Shown here piece after piece: positions 6,474-13,254 of a DNA stretch of 13,254 nucleotides. The DNA lies in assembly GCA_050292235.1 (NCBI GenBank), contig JBNKLG010000079.1:1-13254 (forward strand). The letters are read 5' to 3'. The DNA comes from JBNKLG01 sp050292235. GTDB lineage: Bacteria > Pseudomonadota > Gammaproteobacteria > Chromatiales > Chromatiaceae. The notes under the pieces were generated by a model. That model did not search any database, was not told where the DNA came from, and saw nothing but the letters and a program-made list of their open reading frames with translations. Within the stretch, counting starts at the first letter, position 1. Every line of letters starts with the position of its first letter. A program made the translations under genes and the position numbers.

Positions 6474-8456
6474 CTAGTGAAATTCGTCCAAAAAGGTATT
6501 ACGCCACTGAGGCTTTGCCTTCTCGATGGGGGCCGGTTTGTTGTCCTCTGGCGGCAGGGGCTGAGGCCCAACCACCTGTTGCAGGGGAGGGAAAAGGTTG
6601 GCCTTTTCACCCACCAGTCGAGCGTGCTTGTCACGGTTCTGCATTTGAAGCTGACGCAGATCCTGGTATCTCTGCTGAGTGAAATGATCAGACCTTTTCT
6701 GATTGGCCATCACGGTAGGACGGATGAAAATCATCAGGTTGCGTTTGACTTTAGAGACGGATTCCGAACTTAGCAGATTGCCGAGAACGGGGATATCGCC
6801 CACAACAGGCAGCTTTTGCTGGCTGTTGGTGTAGGTGTCCTGGATCAGGCCGCCCAGCACCAGAATCTGTCCGTCATTCACCAGTACCGAGGTTTTGAGC
6901 GAACGCTTGTTGGTGGTGATGTCTGTCGTACTGGCGCTGCTGGCGGCAATGTCAGAGGCCTCTTGTTCGATCTCCAGCTTGATGCTGTTGCCCTCGTTGA
7001 TTTGGGGTTTGACCTTAAGGGTCAGGCCGATGTCCTTCCGTTCCACCGTTTGAAAGGGGTTGGTGACACCCTGGCCGGAACCGGTGCTGGTGTAACTGCC
7101 GGTGATGAAGGGCACATTTTTGGCGACGACAATCTCCGCCTCCTCGTTGTCCAGGGCGACCAGATTGGGCGTTGAGAGGATATTGGTGGCGGCATCTCCC
7201 TGTAGGGCTTTGAGTAAAACGAGCCAACCCTGGTTGCCTGAAAGCCTGCCGCCACCGAGGAAAAATCCCGGCCCCAGATTAAGGTCTGCTTGCCCTCCCA
7301 TGGCGGACTGGGCCAGGCTGACCAGATTGGGCGTGCCGATGTTGGACAGGCCTACAGGTCCCGCTTTGTCATTATTACTAAGGCCACTGGCAGCAAATTG
7401 AATGCCCAGTTCGGTGGAGAGGTCATTATCGACTTCGGCGATGATGGCCTCCACCAGAATCTGTTTTCGGCGAATATCCAGGCGCTTGATAATGCTTTTG
7501 ATCGATTGCTGAATGGTTACCGGGCCGGTGATGACCAGGGCGTTGTTGGCGGCATCGGCCTGGATGCTGATCTCATTTTTGGAATCTGTGCCTTTCCTGT
7601 TTTTGCTGTCGCCCACGGCTCCCTGGAGTATCGGCACCAAATCCTCTGCTTTGGCAAACTTCAGGTAATAGACCCGGGTATTGCCGTTGGCCTGAGCCGG
7701 AGAATCCAGTTGGTGGATGATTTCCCGCAGCTTGAGAACATAGGACTGGCCGCCAGACATCAGAACGGAATTGGTGCGTTCGTCCGCTGTCATGACAATC
7801 TGTTCTGCTGGCGGGAGTGTCTTTTGAAATTGCTGGAGCAGAGGGTTGACTGTCTGGATGATGTCGGATGCTGTGGCATGACGCAGATGAATGATGCCGA
7901 TACTTTGTGTCACCGGTTTGTCCATGCTCTCAATCAATATCCTGACCCGTTCCAGATTGGCGGCGTGGTCGGAGATCACCAGGATATTGGCCGAGGGGAA
8001 GGCTGAGACATAGCCGCTTTGGGCAATCATCGGCTTGATCACCGGGACCAGTTCTGCTGCCCGCATATGCATCAGCGGGATAACATGGGTCACCACCTCT
8101 TCACCGATGGGATGCTTTTTGGGGGAAGGCGCCTGTTTGGCTAAGGCCAGGGGGACAATCTTGATGATCTTGTCGTTGTTGACGGCGGTAAAGCCATGAA
8201 CCTGCAGGATGGAGAGAAAGACCTCGTAAAGATCCTCCTGATTCATGGGGCTGGCAGAGATGACGGTGACTTTGCCCTGTACTCTGGGGTCGATGACAAA
8301 GTTTTTGCCGGTTTGAGCGGAAACGGTATCGATCAGGGTGCGAATATCGACATCTTCAAGATTGAGTGTTGCCTTGTCTTTTTGCTCTGCTGCCATCGAA
8401 ACAGAGGGCAGTAGCGATAGTAAAAGGAGAAAAAAAACAAGGGGTGTGCGGCGCAT
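6474..8456 (-). CDS. gspD: T2SS outer-membrane secretin GspD
   Basis: The 660-residue product forms the outer-membrane exit channel. Residues 1-22 are a signal peptide (RR, then a Leu-rich core, ending SMAA). An N0 domain (about 28-103, LNLEDVDIRTLIDTVSAQTG) is followed by N1-N3 repeats (about 120-325, including VVTHVIPLMHMRAAELVPVI, IGIIHLRHATASDII and RVYYLKFAKAEDLVPIL). The secretin domain spans about 330-582, with the gate/lip segment around 400-480 and the family signature VVGDIPVLGNLL (551-562). A Gln- and Lys-rich tail (583-660) could be a pilotin-binding region, but no pilotin gene is visible. There is no lipobox Cys. ATG 8456 has AGGA at a good distance upstream. The length matches GspD proteins. 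The gene follows gspC after an 85-base gap, the largest in this operon. Confidence 0.97.
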   Translation of the reverse strand: MRRTPLVFFLLLLSLLPSVSMAAEQKDKATLNLEDVDIRTLIDTVSAQTGKNFVIDPRVQGKVTVISASPMNQEDLYEVFLSILQVHGFTAVNNDKIIKIVPLALAKQAPSPKKHPIGEEVVTHVIPLMHMRAAELVPVIKPMIAQSGYVSAFPSANILVISDHAANLERVRILIESMDKPVTQSIGIIHLRHATASDIIQTVNPLLQQFQKTLPPAEQIVMTADERTNSVLMSGGQSYVLKLREIIHQLDSPAQANGNTRVYYLKFAKAEDLVPILQGAVGDSKNRKGTDSKNEISIQADAANNALVITGPVTIQQSIKSIIKRLDIRRKQILVEAIIAEVDNDLSTELGIQFAASGLSNNDKAGPVGLSNIGTPNLVSLAQSAMGGQADLNLGPGFFLGGGRLSGNQGWLVLLKALQGDAATNILSTPNLVALDNEEAEIVVAKNVPFITGSYTSTGSGQGVTNPFQTVERKDIGLTLKVKPQINEGNSIKLEIEQEASDIAASSASTTDITTNKRSLKTSVLVNDGQILVLGGLIQDTYTNSQQKLPVVGDIPVLGNLLSSESVSKVKRNLMIFIRPTVMANQKRSDHFTQQRYQDLRQLQMQNRDKHARLVGEKANLFPPLQQVVGPQPLPPEDNKPAPIEKAKPQWRNTFLDEFH

Positions 8457-8477
8457 AATGTCGTCCTGTCTGAGATC

Positions 8478-8507
8478 AGTGCACTTGTCACCAAATGCGG
8501 ATGCACT
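8478..8507. repeat. Imperfect dyad in the gspC-gspD gap
   Basis: AGTGCA (8478-8483) and TGCACT (8502-8507) face each other across 18 bases, with partial extension by GAG/CTC on the flanks. It lies in the 85-base leader of gspD. It might tune gspD expression relative to gspC, but the stem is short and could be chance. Confidence 0.25.
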
Positions 8508-8541
8508 CTCTCATTTTTCTTCAGTGGCAATCAAGTCTTTG

Positions 8542-9105
8542 TTAGTGCTCATCCGGGCCATCTACCTGATGGTTGGGCAGGTTTGTTAGATTGGGTTTGC
8601 CCGGATCTTTTACTTTGGTTAAATCCAACCGCTCCCATTGGCCATTGCGTTCCAAAATGACGCAGTCTCTTCTCACCTCGGCCAACTTGACGCCCGATTG
8701 GATTCGGGTATCGACCGGGTAGACCTTGGCTTTGCCCTGGTTGGAAGAGATGACAGCGACCCCGCCTTTTTTGTCTTCCGTCGCATAAACGCCATGCAGG
8801 GTGAGCTTTAGCGTGGTTTTGCGAACGACAGGGGATGTCGGTTTGGATTTTGTCTGCGGTTTCTGGCCAAAAAGGTGGGCCGTCAAAATAGGTTGGACAT
8901 CGATGCCGGATGCCTGCTTGGTGACGGGGGAAACACCGGTGTTGCTTTGCATGGTTTCTTCTGGGGTGCTGTCAGGACCTTGTGCCAGTTGGATCAAAAC
9001 CCATGCCAGCCCAACTGTCATACACAACAGCAGCCCATAGCGTACCTGGATGGGCCAGCTCAACTGGCGGAAGGATTGAAGGTGAGCAGTGAAATCCAGG
9101 GACAT
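8542..9105 (-). CDS. gspC: T2SS inner-membrane linker GspC, short form without PDZ domain
   Basis: The 187-residue product has a short cytoplasmic N-terminus, one membrane span (about 23-40, YGLLLCMTVGLAWVLIQL), a Pro/Thr/Ser-rich linker and a homology-region (HR) domain (about 71-165). In the HR domain, HLFGQ at 77-81 and KLTLHGVYATEDKKGGVAVI at about 100-119 are typical. GspC links the assembly platform to the secretin by binding the GspD N0 domain through HR. Classical GspC continues into a PDZ or coiled-coil domain of roughly 100 further residues; here the frame ends soon after HR with an acidic, Pro-rich tail (KDPGKPNLTNLPNHQVDGPDEH region). PDZ-less forms resemble HxcP/XcpP-type variants. 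ATG 9105 has no strong ribosome-binding site. It is the first gene of the minus-strand operon. Confidence 0.9.
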   Translation of the reverse strand: MSLDFTAHLQSFRQLSWPIQVRYGLLLCMTVGLAWVLIQLAQGPDSTPEETMQSNTGVSPVTKQASGIDVQPILTAHLFGQKPQTKSKPTSPVVRKTTLKLTLHGVYATEDKKGGVAVISSNQGKAKVYPVDTRIQSGVKLAEVRRDCVILERNGQWERLDLTKVKDPGKPNLTNLPNHQVDGPDEH

Positions 9106-9124
9106 GGTTGAGGGTGCTTGAGGG

Positions 9125-9158
9125 TGGAACGATTTCCAGATTGCTTCAGCAGAAATCG
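9125..9158. repeat. Two overlapping small dyads in the gspC leader
   Basis: TGGAA (9125-9129) and TTCCA (9134-9138) form a 5-bp dyad around CGAT. CGATTTC (9130-9136) and GAAATCG (9152-9158) form a perfect 7-bp dyad with a 15-base spacer. They share bases, so they would be mutually exclusive RNA stems in the gspC 5' leader, or separate protein-binding half-sites. Both are short enough that chance cannot be excluded. Confidence 0.35.
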
Positions 9159-9194
9159 AACCCCAAATGAAAATCCGACGGTATCTGATCCCAA

Positions 9195-9219
9195 ATTCTA
9201 CCCTTTTTTTGGGTAGAAT
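9195..9219. repeat. Perfect 9-bp inverted repeat with T7 spacer between the operons
   Basis: ATTCTACCC (9195-9203) is followed by seven T (9204-9210) and then its exact reverse complement GGGTAGAAT (9211-9219). It lies 29 bases upstream of the gspG start codon and 89 bases upstream of gspC. No run of T follows the second arm, so it is not an ordinary terminator. A regulator operator, or overlapping -10 elements for the two directions, are the likeliest readings. Confidence 0.6.
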
Positions 9220-9248
9220 GCGGCTTTGCTACGTGAAATGGACTGGAT

Positions 9249-9704
9249 ATGGAATCAACGATTTACCCTTTTACCGGTAGGGCCAGCAAAAGCCAGAGTG
9301 GTTTTACCCTGATCGAAATCATGGTGGTGGTGGTGATCCTGGGCATTCTGGCTTCGGTGGTGGTACCACGGATCATGGATCGACCCGACAAAGCCCGCCA
9401 AACCAAGGCGGCTCATGATGTGAGGGCCATTGAGAGTGCGCTGGCACTCTACCGCCTGGATAATTTTCAGTACCCAACCACCGATCAGGGACTGGAGGCA
9501 CTGGTTACCCAACCCGCCGGGGATATGCCCAATTGGAAAAAAAGCGGCTACCTGGATAAGGTGCCTGTCGATCCCTGGGGGCAGCCCTATCAGTACCTCA
9601 ATCCCGGCGTGCAGAGAGAGATTGATGTCTATTCGCTCGGTGCGGATAAACGTCAGGGCGGTGAAGGTCTGAATGCCGATATTGGCAACTGGAATCTCAA
9701 CTGA
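9249..9704 (+). CDS. gspG: T2SS major pseudopilin GspG
   Basis: The 151-residue product forms the shaft of the pseudopilus. An 18-residue leader ends in SG, the prepilin peptidase cuts before Phe19, and FTLIE gives the conserved Glu at +5 (Glu23). The hydrophobic helix spans about 19-40. The soluble domain contains YPTTDQGLEAL (75-85) and VPVDPWGQPYQY (105-116), both strongly diagnostic for GspG. It ends in the calcium-loop region SLGADKRQGGEGLNADIGNW (129-148); Ser129, Asp133 and Asp144 are candidate ligands, with Glu139 where many homologues carry Asp. The leader is longer than the usual 6-10 residues, but no better start with a ribosome-binding site was seen. It is the first gene of the plus-strand operon. 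Confidence 0.96.
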   Translation: MESTIYPFTGRASKSQSGFTLIEIMVVVVILGILASVVVPRIMDRPDKARQTKAAHDVRAIESALALYRLDNFQYPTTDQGLEALVTQPAGDMPNWKKSGYLDKVPVDPWGQPYQYLNPGVQREIDVYSLGADKRQGGEGLNADIGNWNLN

Positions 9705-9721
9705 TTCTGGTTTCCGGCACG

Positions 9722-10240
9722 ATGACCGGGAGGTCCCATCACCCCTTTGGTCTGTGGCAGCGCGGTTTTACCCTGTTGGAGCTGCTGGTGGTGATGTTCA
9801 TCATTGTGACACTCTCCACACTGGTCATGCTCTCCTTGCCCAAAGAGGGTCGTCAACAGGGCCTGAAACGTGAAGCGCAGAGGTTGGCCGTTCTGGTAAA
9901 GATGGCGCGGGATGAGGCCCTGTTGTTGCAGCGGAATATCGGGTTGAAAGCGGATGCCCACGGCTACCGTTTCTTGCTGATGAAAGCGGGTCAGTGGTCC
10001 GCTGAGGAGCTGGACCAGGGCGTGTTTCGGGCCAGAGCCCTGCCAGACGGCATGAGCCTGAAGCTCGATCCGGAAGGTCAGAAAGGCACCCAGACAGGGG
10101 ACGCCGCTCCCCAGGTGGTCTTTTGGTCCAGCGCCGAGGTGACCCCTTTTCGCGGTGAATTTCAGGCACGGGATACCGAGTCTCAGGCGTTGAGTGTGGA
10201 TGCTCTGGGGCAGATCACCTGGCAGGGCGATGATGGTTAG
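9722..10240 (+). CDS. gspH: T2SS minor pseudopilin GspH
   Basis: The 172-residue product begins with a 15-residue leader ending in RG, cut before Phe16 (FTLLE, Glu20 at +5), followed by a hydrophobic helix (about 16-40). The downstream region EAQRLAVLVKMARDEALLLQ (about 56-75) is the characteristic amphipathic helix of GspH/FimT-type pseudopilins. GspH connects the tip complex to the GspG shaft. Its position between gspG and gspI, 17 bases after the gspG stop, agrees. No clear ribosome-binding site precedes ATG 9722. The end overlaps gspI by 8 bases. Confidence 0.93.
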   Translation: MTGRSHHPFGLWQRGFTLLELLVVMFIIVTLSTLVMLSLPKEGRQQGLKREAQRLAVLVKMARDEALLLQRNIGLKADAHGYRFLLMKAGQWSAEELDQGVFRARALPDGMSLKLDPEGQKGTQTGDAAPQVVFWSSAEVTPFRGEFQARDTESQALSVDALGQITWQGDDG

Positions 10241-10619
10241 CCCTCGACCTGCACATCAGGGATTCACGCTTCTGGAAGTTATGGTGGCCCTGATGGTGGT
10301 GGCCCTCGCCCTGAGTGCCGCCATTAAGCTGACGGCACAAACCACCAATAATACGGCTACTTTACGGGACAAGACCTATGCCCTTTGGGTCGCCGATTAT
10401 CAACTGCTCAATCAGCGATTGATCCAGTCCTGGCCTGAACCGGGTGAACGGTCCGGTGAAATGCGTATGGGGCAACGGGACTGGCCCTGGCGGTTGCGCA
10501 TTGAATCCACGGAAGATGAACGTGTCCGTCGTCTGACGGTTGAGGTGGAGGGCCTGAACAACCAGGTGCGCCTGGTCGGGTTTGTCGGCAAACCCACTCA
10601 ACCTGAGTCCACACCGTGA
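10233..10619 (+). CDS. gspI: T2SS minor pseudopilin GspI
   Basis: The 128-residue product from ATG 10233 has a 10-residue leader ending in QG, cut before Phe11 (FTLLEVMVAL, Glu15 at +5). The tandem ATG at 10230 is the alternative and adds one Met. AGGG (10224-10227) lies 5 bases before ATG 10233 and only 2 before 10230, which favours 10233. An in-frame ATG at 10194 would lie deep inside gspH and give an unlikely long leader. The soluble part contains YALWVADYQLLNQRL (about 47-61), typical of GspI. GspI is the core of the I-J-K tip complex. It overlaps gspH by 8 bases and gspJ by 4. Confidence 0.92.
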   Translation: MVSPRPAHQGFTLLEVMVALMVVALALSAAIKLTAQTTNNTATLRDKTYALWVADYQLLNQRLIQSWPEPGERSGEMRMGQRDWPWRLRIESTEDERVRRLTVEVEGLNNQVRLVGFVGKPTQPESTP

Positions 10620-11287
10620 AACCGATGCGGCAGCGGGGCTTTACCCTGCTAGAACTCATTGTGGCCATGCTGGTCTTTTCCCTCTTTGCGGTTATGGCCT
10701 ATGGTGGGTTGCGATCGGTACTGGACAGTCGCCTGGCCACAGAAACCCACTTGAGCCGTCTCTCTGATCTGCAAATGGCGGTGGGTCTGTTTCGGCGCGA
10801 TTTGGCGGAGCTGATCCCCTATTGGCAGGTGGATGAAGAAGGGAAGCTGACGCAGGCCCTGCAGTATCGAAGAGGTCAGTTGGATTTTATCCGGGGCGGT
10901 TACCCCAATCCCCAACAGCTACCCCGTAGCAATCTGTTGCAACTCAGTTACCGGTTGGCGGGTGACGAGCTGGTTCGATTCAGCAAATCCCCCGTTTATT
11001 CCGATCAGAAACAGGAGAAGGCACCACCACCAACAAAGACCATAGTGCTCAGTGGATTGTCCTTAATCAGCTACCGGTTTTTGGATGCGAAACAGCAGTG
11101 GCACGCGAACTGGCCACCCAGCTCCACGCTATTGCCGGGTATGGAGCCTGCTGAAGCAAATGCTCTGCCGACTGCCGTGGAAGTCACCCTGGTGTTGGAA
11201 AAAGAGGGCGAATTCAGGTTTCTGGTGACAACGCCGGGCAGTGCTTCGGAAACGGCTGGAGACCCATTGCATGAACCCATCCCTTAG
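10616..11287 (+). CDS. gspJ: T2SS minor pseudopilin GspJ
   Basis: The 223-residue product begins at GTG 10616, which overlaps the gspI stop as GTGA. An in-frame ATG at 10625 is possible but would leave a leader of only five residues. The leader MKPMRQRG is cut before Phe9 (FTLLELIVAM, Glu13 at +5). The segment LQMAVGLFRRDLAELIPY (about 51-68) is typical of GspJ, and the soluble part is a long beta-rich domain (about 85-205). GspJ forms the pseudopilus tip with GspI and GspK. The end overlaps the gspK start by 17 bases. Length fits the family. Confidence 0.95.
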   Translation: MKPMRQRGFTLLELIVAMLVFSLFAVMAYGGLRSVLDSRLATETHLSRLSDLQMAVGLFRRDLAELIPYWQVDEEGKLTQALQYRRGQLDFIRGGYPNPQQLPRSNLLQLSYRLAGDELVRFSKSPVYSDQKQEKAPPPTKTIVLSGLSLISYRFLDAKQQWHANWPPSSTLLPGMEPAEANALPTAVEVTLVLEKEGEFRFLVTTPGSASETAGDPLHEPIP

Positions 11288-12155
11288 CTGGCCACTGCCA
11301 GCACAATCCCGGGGGGCGGCACTCATTACCGCCCTGTTGGTGGTGGTGCTGGCAACCACTGCGGTGGTCTCTCTGCTGCCGCTACAGCAGGCAGAAATTC
11401 GCCGTACCCAGTGGGTATTTCGCACAACCCAGGCGCGTCAGTATGCCCTGGGTATCGAAGACTGGGCGGTGGGCACCCTGTTTCGGGACAGCCAAAAGAA
11501 TCAGTATGACGGCCTGAACGACCTTTGGGCCCAGCCTTTGCCACCCACCAAGATCGAGGGCGGTGAAATCAGTGGGCGGGTGGTGGATTTGCAGGGGCGT
11601 TTCAACCTCAACAACCTGATTGAGGATGGCAAGCCCCGGGAGACGGCACAGGTCCAACTGGAACGTCTGTTGAGGTTGTTGGAGATCAAGCCGGATCTGG
11701 CCACCGATATGCTGGTCTGGATGCTGGAAGCCCATGTGCGCAAGGAGAGTGATGGCGGCCTCCATTTCCTGCCTCTGGCACACCCCTCTGAACTCTTGCA
11801 GGTGCCCACAATGACCCCTGAAATCTACGCCAAATTGGCGCCGCAGCTGACGGCCTTGCCCGGTGCCACGCCGATCAATGTGAATACGGCAACCCCAGAG
11901 GTATTGGCCTCACTACGTGAGGATGGCACGCTGGACCAGGCCCGCAACTGGGCCCTGACCTTTGCCGAGAAGCCTCTTGAACAGATTGATCAGATCGCTG
12001 CCATGGGTCTGGCTTCGACTGAGTTGACGGTCATGAGTCATTTCTTTCAGGTAGAGGGGCAGGTGGTCCAGGGCGAGGCAACTTATCGCATCAGCACCCA
12101 TCTACAGCGAAGCGATCACGGCGAGATTTCCGTCATTCTGCGCACAGGTGAATAA
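11271..12155 (+). CDS. gspK: T2SS minor pseudopilin GspK (tip)
   Basis: The 294-residue product is the large tip pseudopilin. I choose ATG 11271 because GGAG (11258-11261) lies 9 bases upstream and the leader MNPSLSWPLPAQSRG then has normal length; an in-frame ATG at 11241 is less likely. The mature N-terminus AALIT has Thr at +5 in place of Glu, which is the GspK hallmark. The hydrophobic helix covers about 16-38. VVDLQGRFNLNNL (104-116) is the strongest GspK signature. PINVNTATPEVLASL (201-215) is the helix-hairpin-helix-like motif of the family. GspK caps the filament and lets the I-J-K tip enter without a free Glu5 contact. Confidence 0.96.
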   Translation: MNPSLSWPLPAQSRGAALITALLVVVLATTAVVSLLPLQQAEIRRTQWVFRTTQARQYALGIEDWAVGTLFRDSQKNQYDGLNDLWAQPLPPTKIEGGEISGRVVDLQGRFNLNNLIEDGKPRETAQVQLERLLRLLEIKPDLATDMLVWMLEAHVRKESDGGLHFLPLAHPSELLQVPTMTPEIYAKLAPQLTALPGATPINVNTATPEVLASLREDGTLDQARNWALTFAEKPLEQIDQIAAMGLASTELTVMSHFFQVEGQVVQGEATYRISTHLQRSDHGEISVILRTGE

Positions 12156-12158
12156 AAC

Positions 12159-13254
12159 ATGAGTGTCTTTGATTACGTGGCCCTGGATGAGAAAGGACGC
12201 AGGCAAAAGGGTGTCATCGAAGGGGACAACCCCCGTCATGTCCGGTCACTGCTGCGCAAACAAAAGCTAACCCCAGTCAGCCTGGAAGAGATTATCGGAA
12301 AAGGTATTGGCAAAGCCAAGGCGGATCAAACCGAAAAAACAGCTCTGGTTCACGCCTGGTTGCGCCCTCGAATGGGTTTGACCGATCTGGCGATCACCAC
12401 ACGTCAGCTTTCCACCCTGATGCGCTCCGGTATGCAGATGGAAACCGCTCTGCACGTGGTCTCCCGCCAGACCGAAAAAAACGCTGTGCGCAAGGTCTTG
12501 ATGGGGGTGCGTGCCAAACTGCTCGAAGGCCAAAGCCTGCGTGATGGTCTGGCCCAGTTTCCCGATACCTTCTCCGAGCTCTACCGTGCCACCGTTGGGG
12601 CAGGGGAACAATCCGGCCAATTGGAAGGGGTGTTTGATCGCCTGGCCGACTACATCGAACAGAGCCTGGTCATGCGGCAAAAGGTTACCCTGGCCCTGTT
12701 CTATCCCGCCTTGCTGAGCCTGATGTCCGTTCTGGTCATCATCGCCCTCATGGTCTATGTCGTCCCCCAGGTGGTACAGGTGTTTGACGACATTGGCCAG
12801 GAGTTGCCCGCACTGACCCGTTACCTCATCGCCAGCAGCGACTTCCTCCAGAGTTATGGGCTATTGCTTCTGGGTGGCCTCATCCTCTTGCTGCTGCTTT
12901 GGCAACGATTGATGCGGTTGCCCGCTTTTTGCGAGCGGGTACAGCGTCTCCAACTGAGCATACCCATTGCCGGTCGCCTGGTGCGTGGGGTCAACGCCGG
13001 ACGCTTTACCCGCACCTTCAGCATTCTTTCCGGTAGCGGCCTGGAGGTGATGGAAACCCTGCGCATCTCCGCCCAGGTGGTCTCCAACATTCCCATGCGT
13101 AAGGCAGTGGAAGAGGCCGCAGCCAAGGTCCGGGAGGGTGCGGGCCTGGCGGCCTCACTGGAAACCTCCCGCTACTTCCCCCCCATGGTTTTATCCCTCA
13201 TTGGCAGCGGCGAGAGCAGCGGCAAACTGGACGAGATGATGGGCCGCGCCGCCG
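12159..13254 (+). CDS. gspF: T2SS inner-membrane platform protein GspF, 3' end cut by window edge
   Basis: The frame from ATG 12159 gives 365 complete residues before the right edge; about 40 more are expected from the family length near 400. AGGTGA (12146-12151) lies 7 bases upstream, a strong ribosome-binding site. An N-terminal region (MSVFDYVALDEKGRRQKG) is followed by a first cytoplasmic helical domain (about 75-175, with ATVGAGEQSGQLEGV at 144-158). Membrane spans follow at about 178-203 and 233-249, then a second repeat domain (about 275 onward, with IGSGESSGKLDEMM at 348-361). GspF is the polytopic core of the assembly platform and contacts GspE and GspL. It sits 3 bases after gspK, so it is co-transcribed with the pseudopilins. 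In most T2SS operons gspF lies between gspE and gspG; here it ends the pseudopilin group. Confidence 0.96.
   Translation, partial: MSVFDYVALDEKGRRQKGVIEGDNPRHVRSLLRKQKLTPVSLEEIIGKGIGKAKADQTEKTALVHAWLRPRMGLTDLAITTRQLSTLMRSGMQMETALHVVSRQTEKNAVRKVLMGVRAKLLEGQSLRDGLAQFPDTFSELYRATVGAGEQSGQLEGVFDRLADYIEQSLVMRQKVTLALFYPALLSLMSVLVIIALMVYVVPQVVQVFDDIGQELPALTRYLIASSDFLQSYGLLLLGGLILLLLLWQRLMRLPAFCERVQRLQLSIPIAGRLVRGVNAGRFTRTFSILSGSGLEVMETLRISAQVVSNIPMRKAVEEAAAKVREGAGLAASLETSRYFPPMVLSLIGSGESSGKLDEMMGRAA

Larger units (their letters stand above)
9106..9248. promoter_or_regulatory. Divergent promoter/control region of the two gsp operons
   Basis: These 143 bases separate the divergent gspC and gspG starts and must hold both promoters. 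The gspG side is AT-rich and contains a strong dyad (9195-9219), each arm of which includes TAGAAT on one strand, five of six bases of a -10 box. No good -35 hexamer lies 16-18 bases upstream of either TAGAAT, so a promoter needing an activator is possible. The gspC side has two smaller overlapping dyads (9125-9158). I see no convincing sigma-54 promoter. Confidence 0.6.

Noticed and set aside
7290..8006. 238-codon plus-strand open frame
   Set aside because: It lies antisense to gspD, whose domains and signature motifs are complete. It has no ribosome-binding site or recognisable domain and reads as a frame shadow.
9125..9143. Sigma-54-like promoter starting at TGGAACG
   Set aside because: The -24-like part is fair, but TTGC falls five bases too far downstream for the fixed -24/-12 spacing.
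11241..11270. Upstream in-frame ATG for gspK
   Set aside because: It would add ten residues to the pseudopilin leader and lacks a ribosome-binding site; ATG 11271 has GGAG at 9 bases.
1..13254. CRISPR arrays, tRNA or rRNA genes, insertion sequences, integrase or attachment sites
   Set aside because: No spaced direct repeats, RNA gene structures, transposase frames or terminal inverted repeats were seen. The longest gap without a gene is 159 bases.

Overview
The window carries most of a type II secretion system (T2SS) locus, plus two exported-protein genes beside it. The pseudopilins, secretin, ATPase and assembly-platform proteins all resemble gammaproteobacterial Gsp/Xcp/Hxc types. Base composition is moderate to slightly GC-rich. 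I infer a Gram-negative gammaproteobacterium, probably free-living or environmental and respiring with c-type cytochromes. I cannot name a genus from the sequence alone.

Layout. Bases 1-1301 (minus strand) hold a c-type cytochrome-like secreted protein that runs off the left edge. It has two CxxCH motifs and three EF-hand-like acidic loops. Bases 1406-3205 (minus) encode a DUF839/PhoX-type phosphatase-like protein with a Sec signal peptide. A hairpin terminator candidate lies between these two genes. Bases 3365-9105 (minus) form a tight operon in transcription order gspC-gspD-gspE-gspL-gspM. Bases 9249-13254 (plus) form the divergent operon gspG-gspH-gspI-gspJ-gspK-gspF, with gspF cut by the right edge. 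The two operons share a 143-bp intergenic region (9106-9248). It contains a perfect 9-bp inverted repeat around a T7 loop, plus smaller dyads, and is the likely shared control region.

How the genes work together. GspD is the outer-membrane secretin and GspC links it to the inner membrane. GspE is the cytoplasmic ATPase, docked through GspL and GspM and the polytopic GspF. GspG is the major pseudopilin, and GspH, GspI, GspJ and GspK form the tip of the pseudopilus that pushes folded periplasmic proteins through GspD. Not seen here are gspN, the prepilin peptidase gspO/pilD, a pilotin (gspS) and gspA/gspB. The peptidase at least must lie elsewhere.

Points of interest are the split divergent gene order with gspF at the end of the pseudopilin operon, a short GspC with no PDZ domain, and the pairing of T2SS genes with a Sec-exported PhoX-like enzyme and an EF-hand/haem protein, which are candidate substrates or partners. 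The secretion system itself is a known type. The least familiar element is the EF-hand cytochrome.
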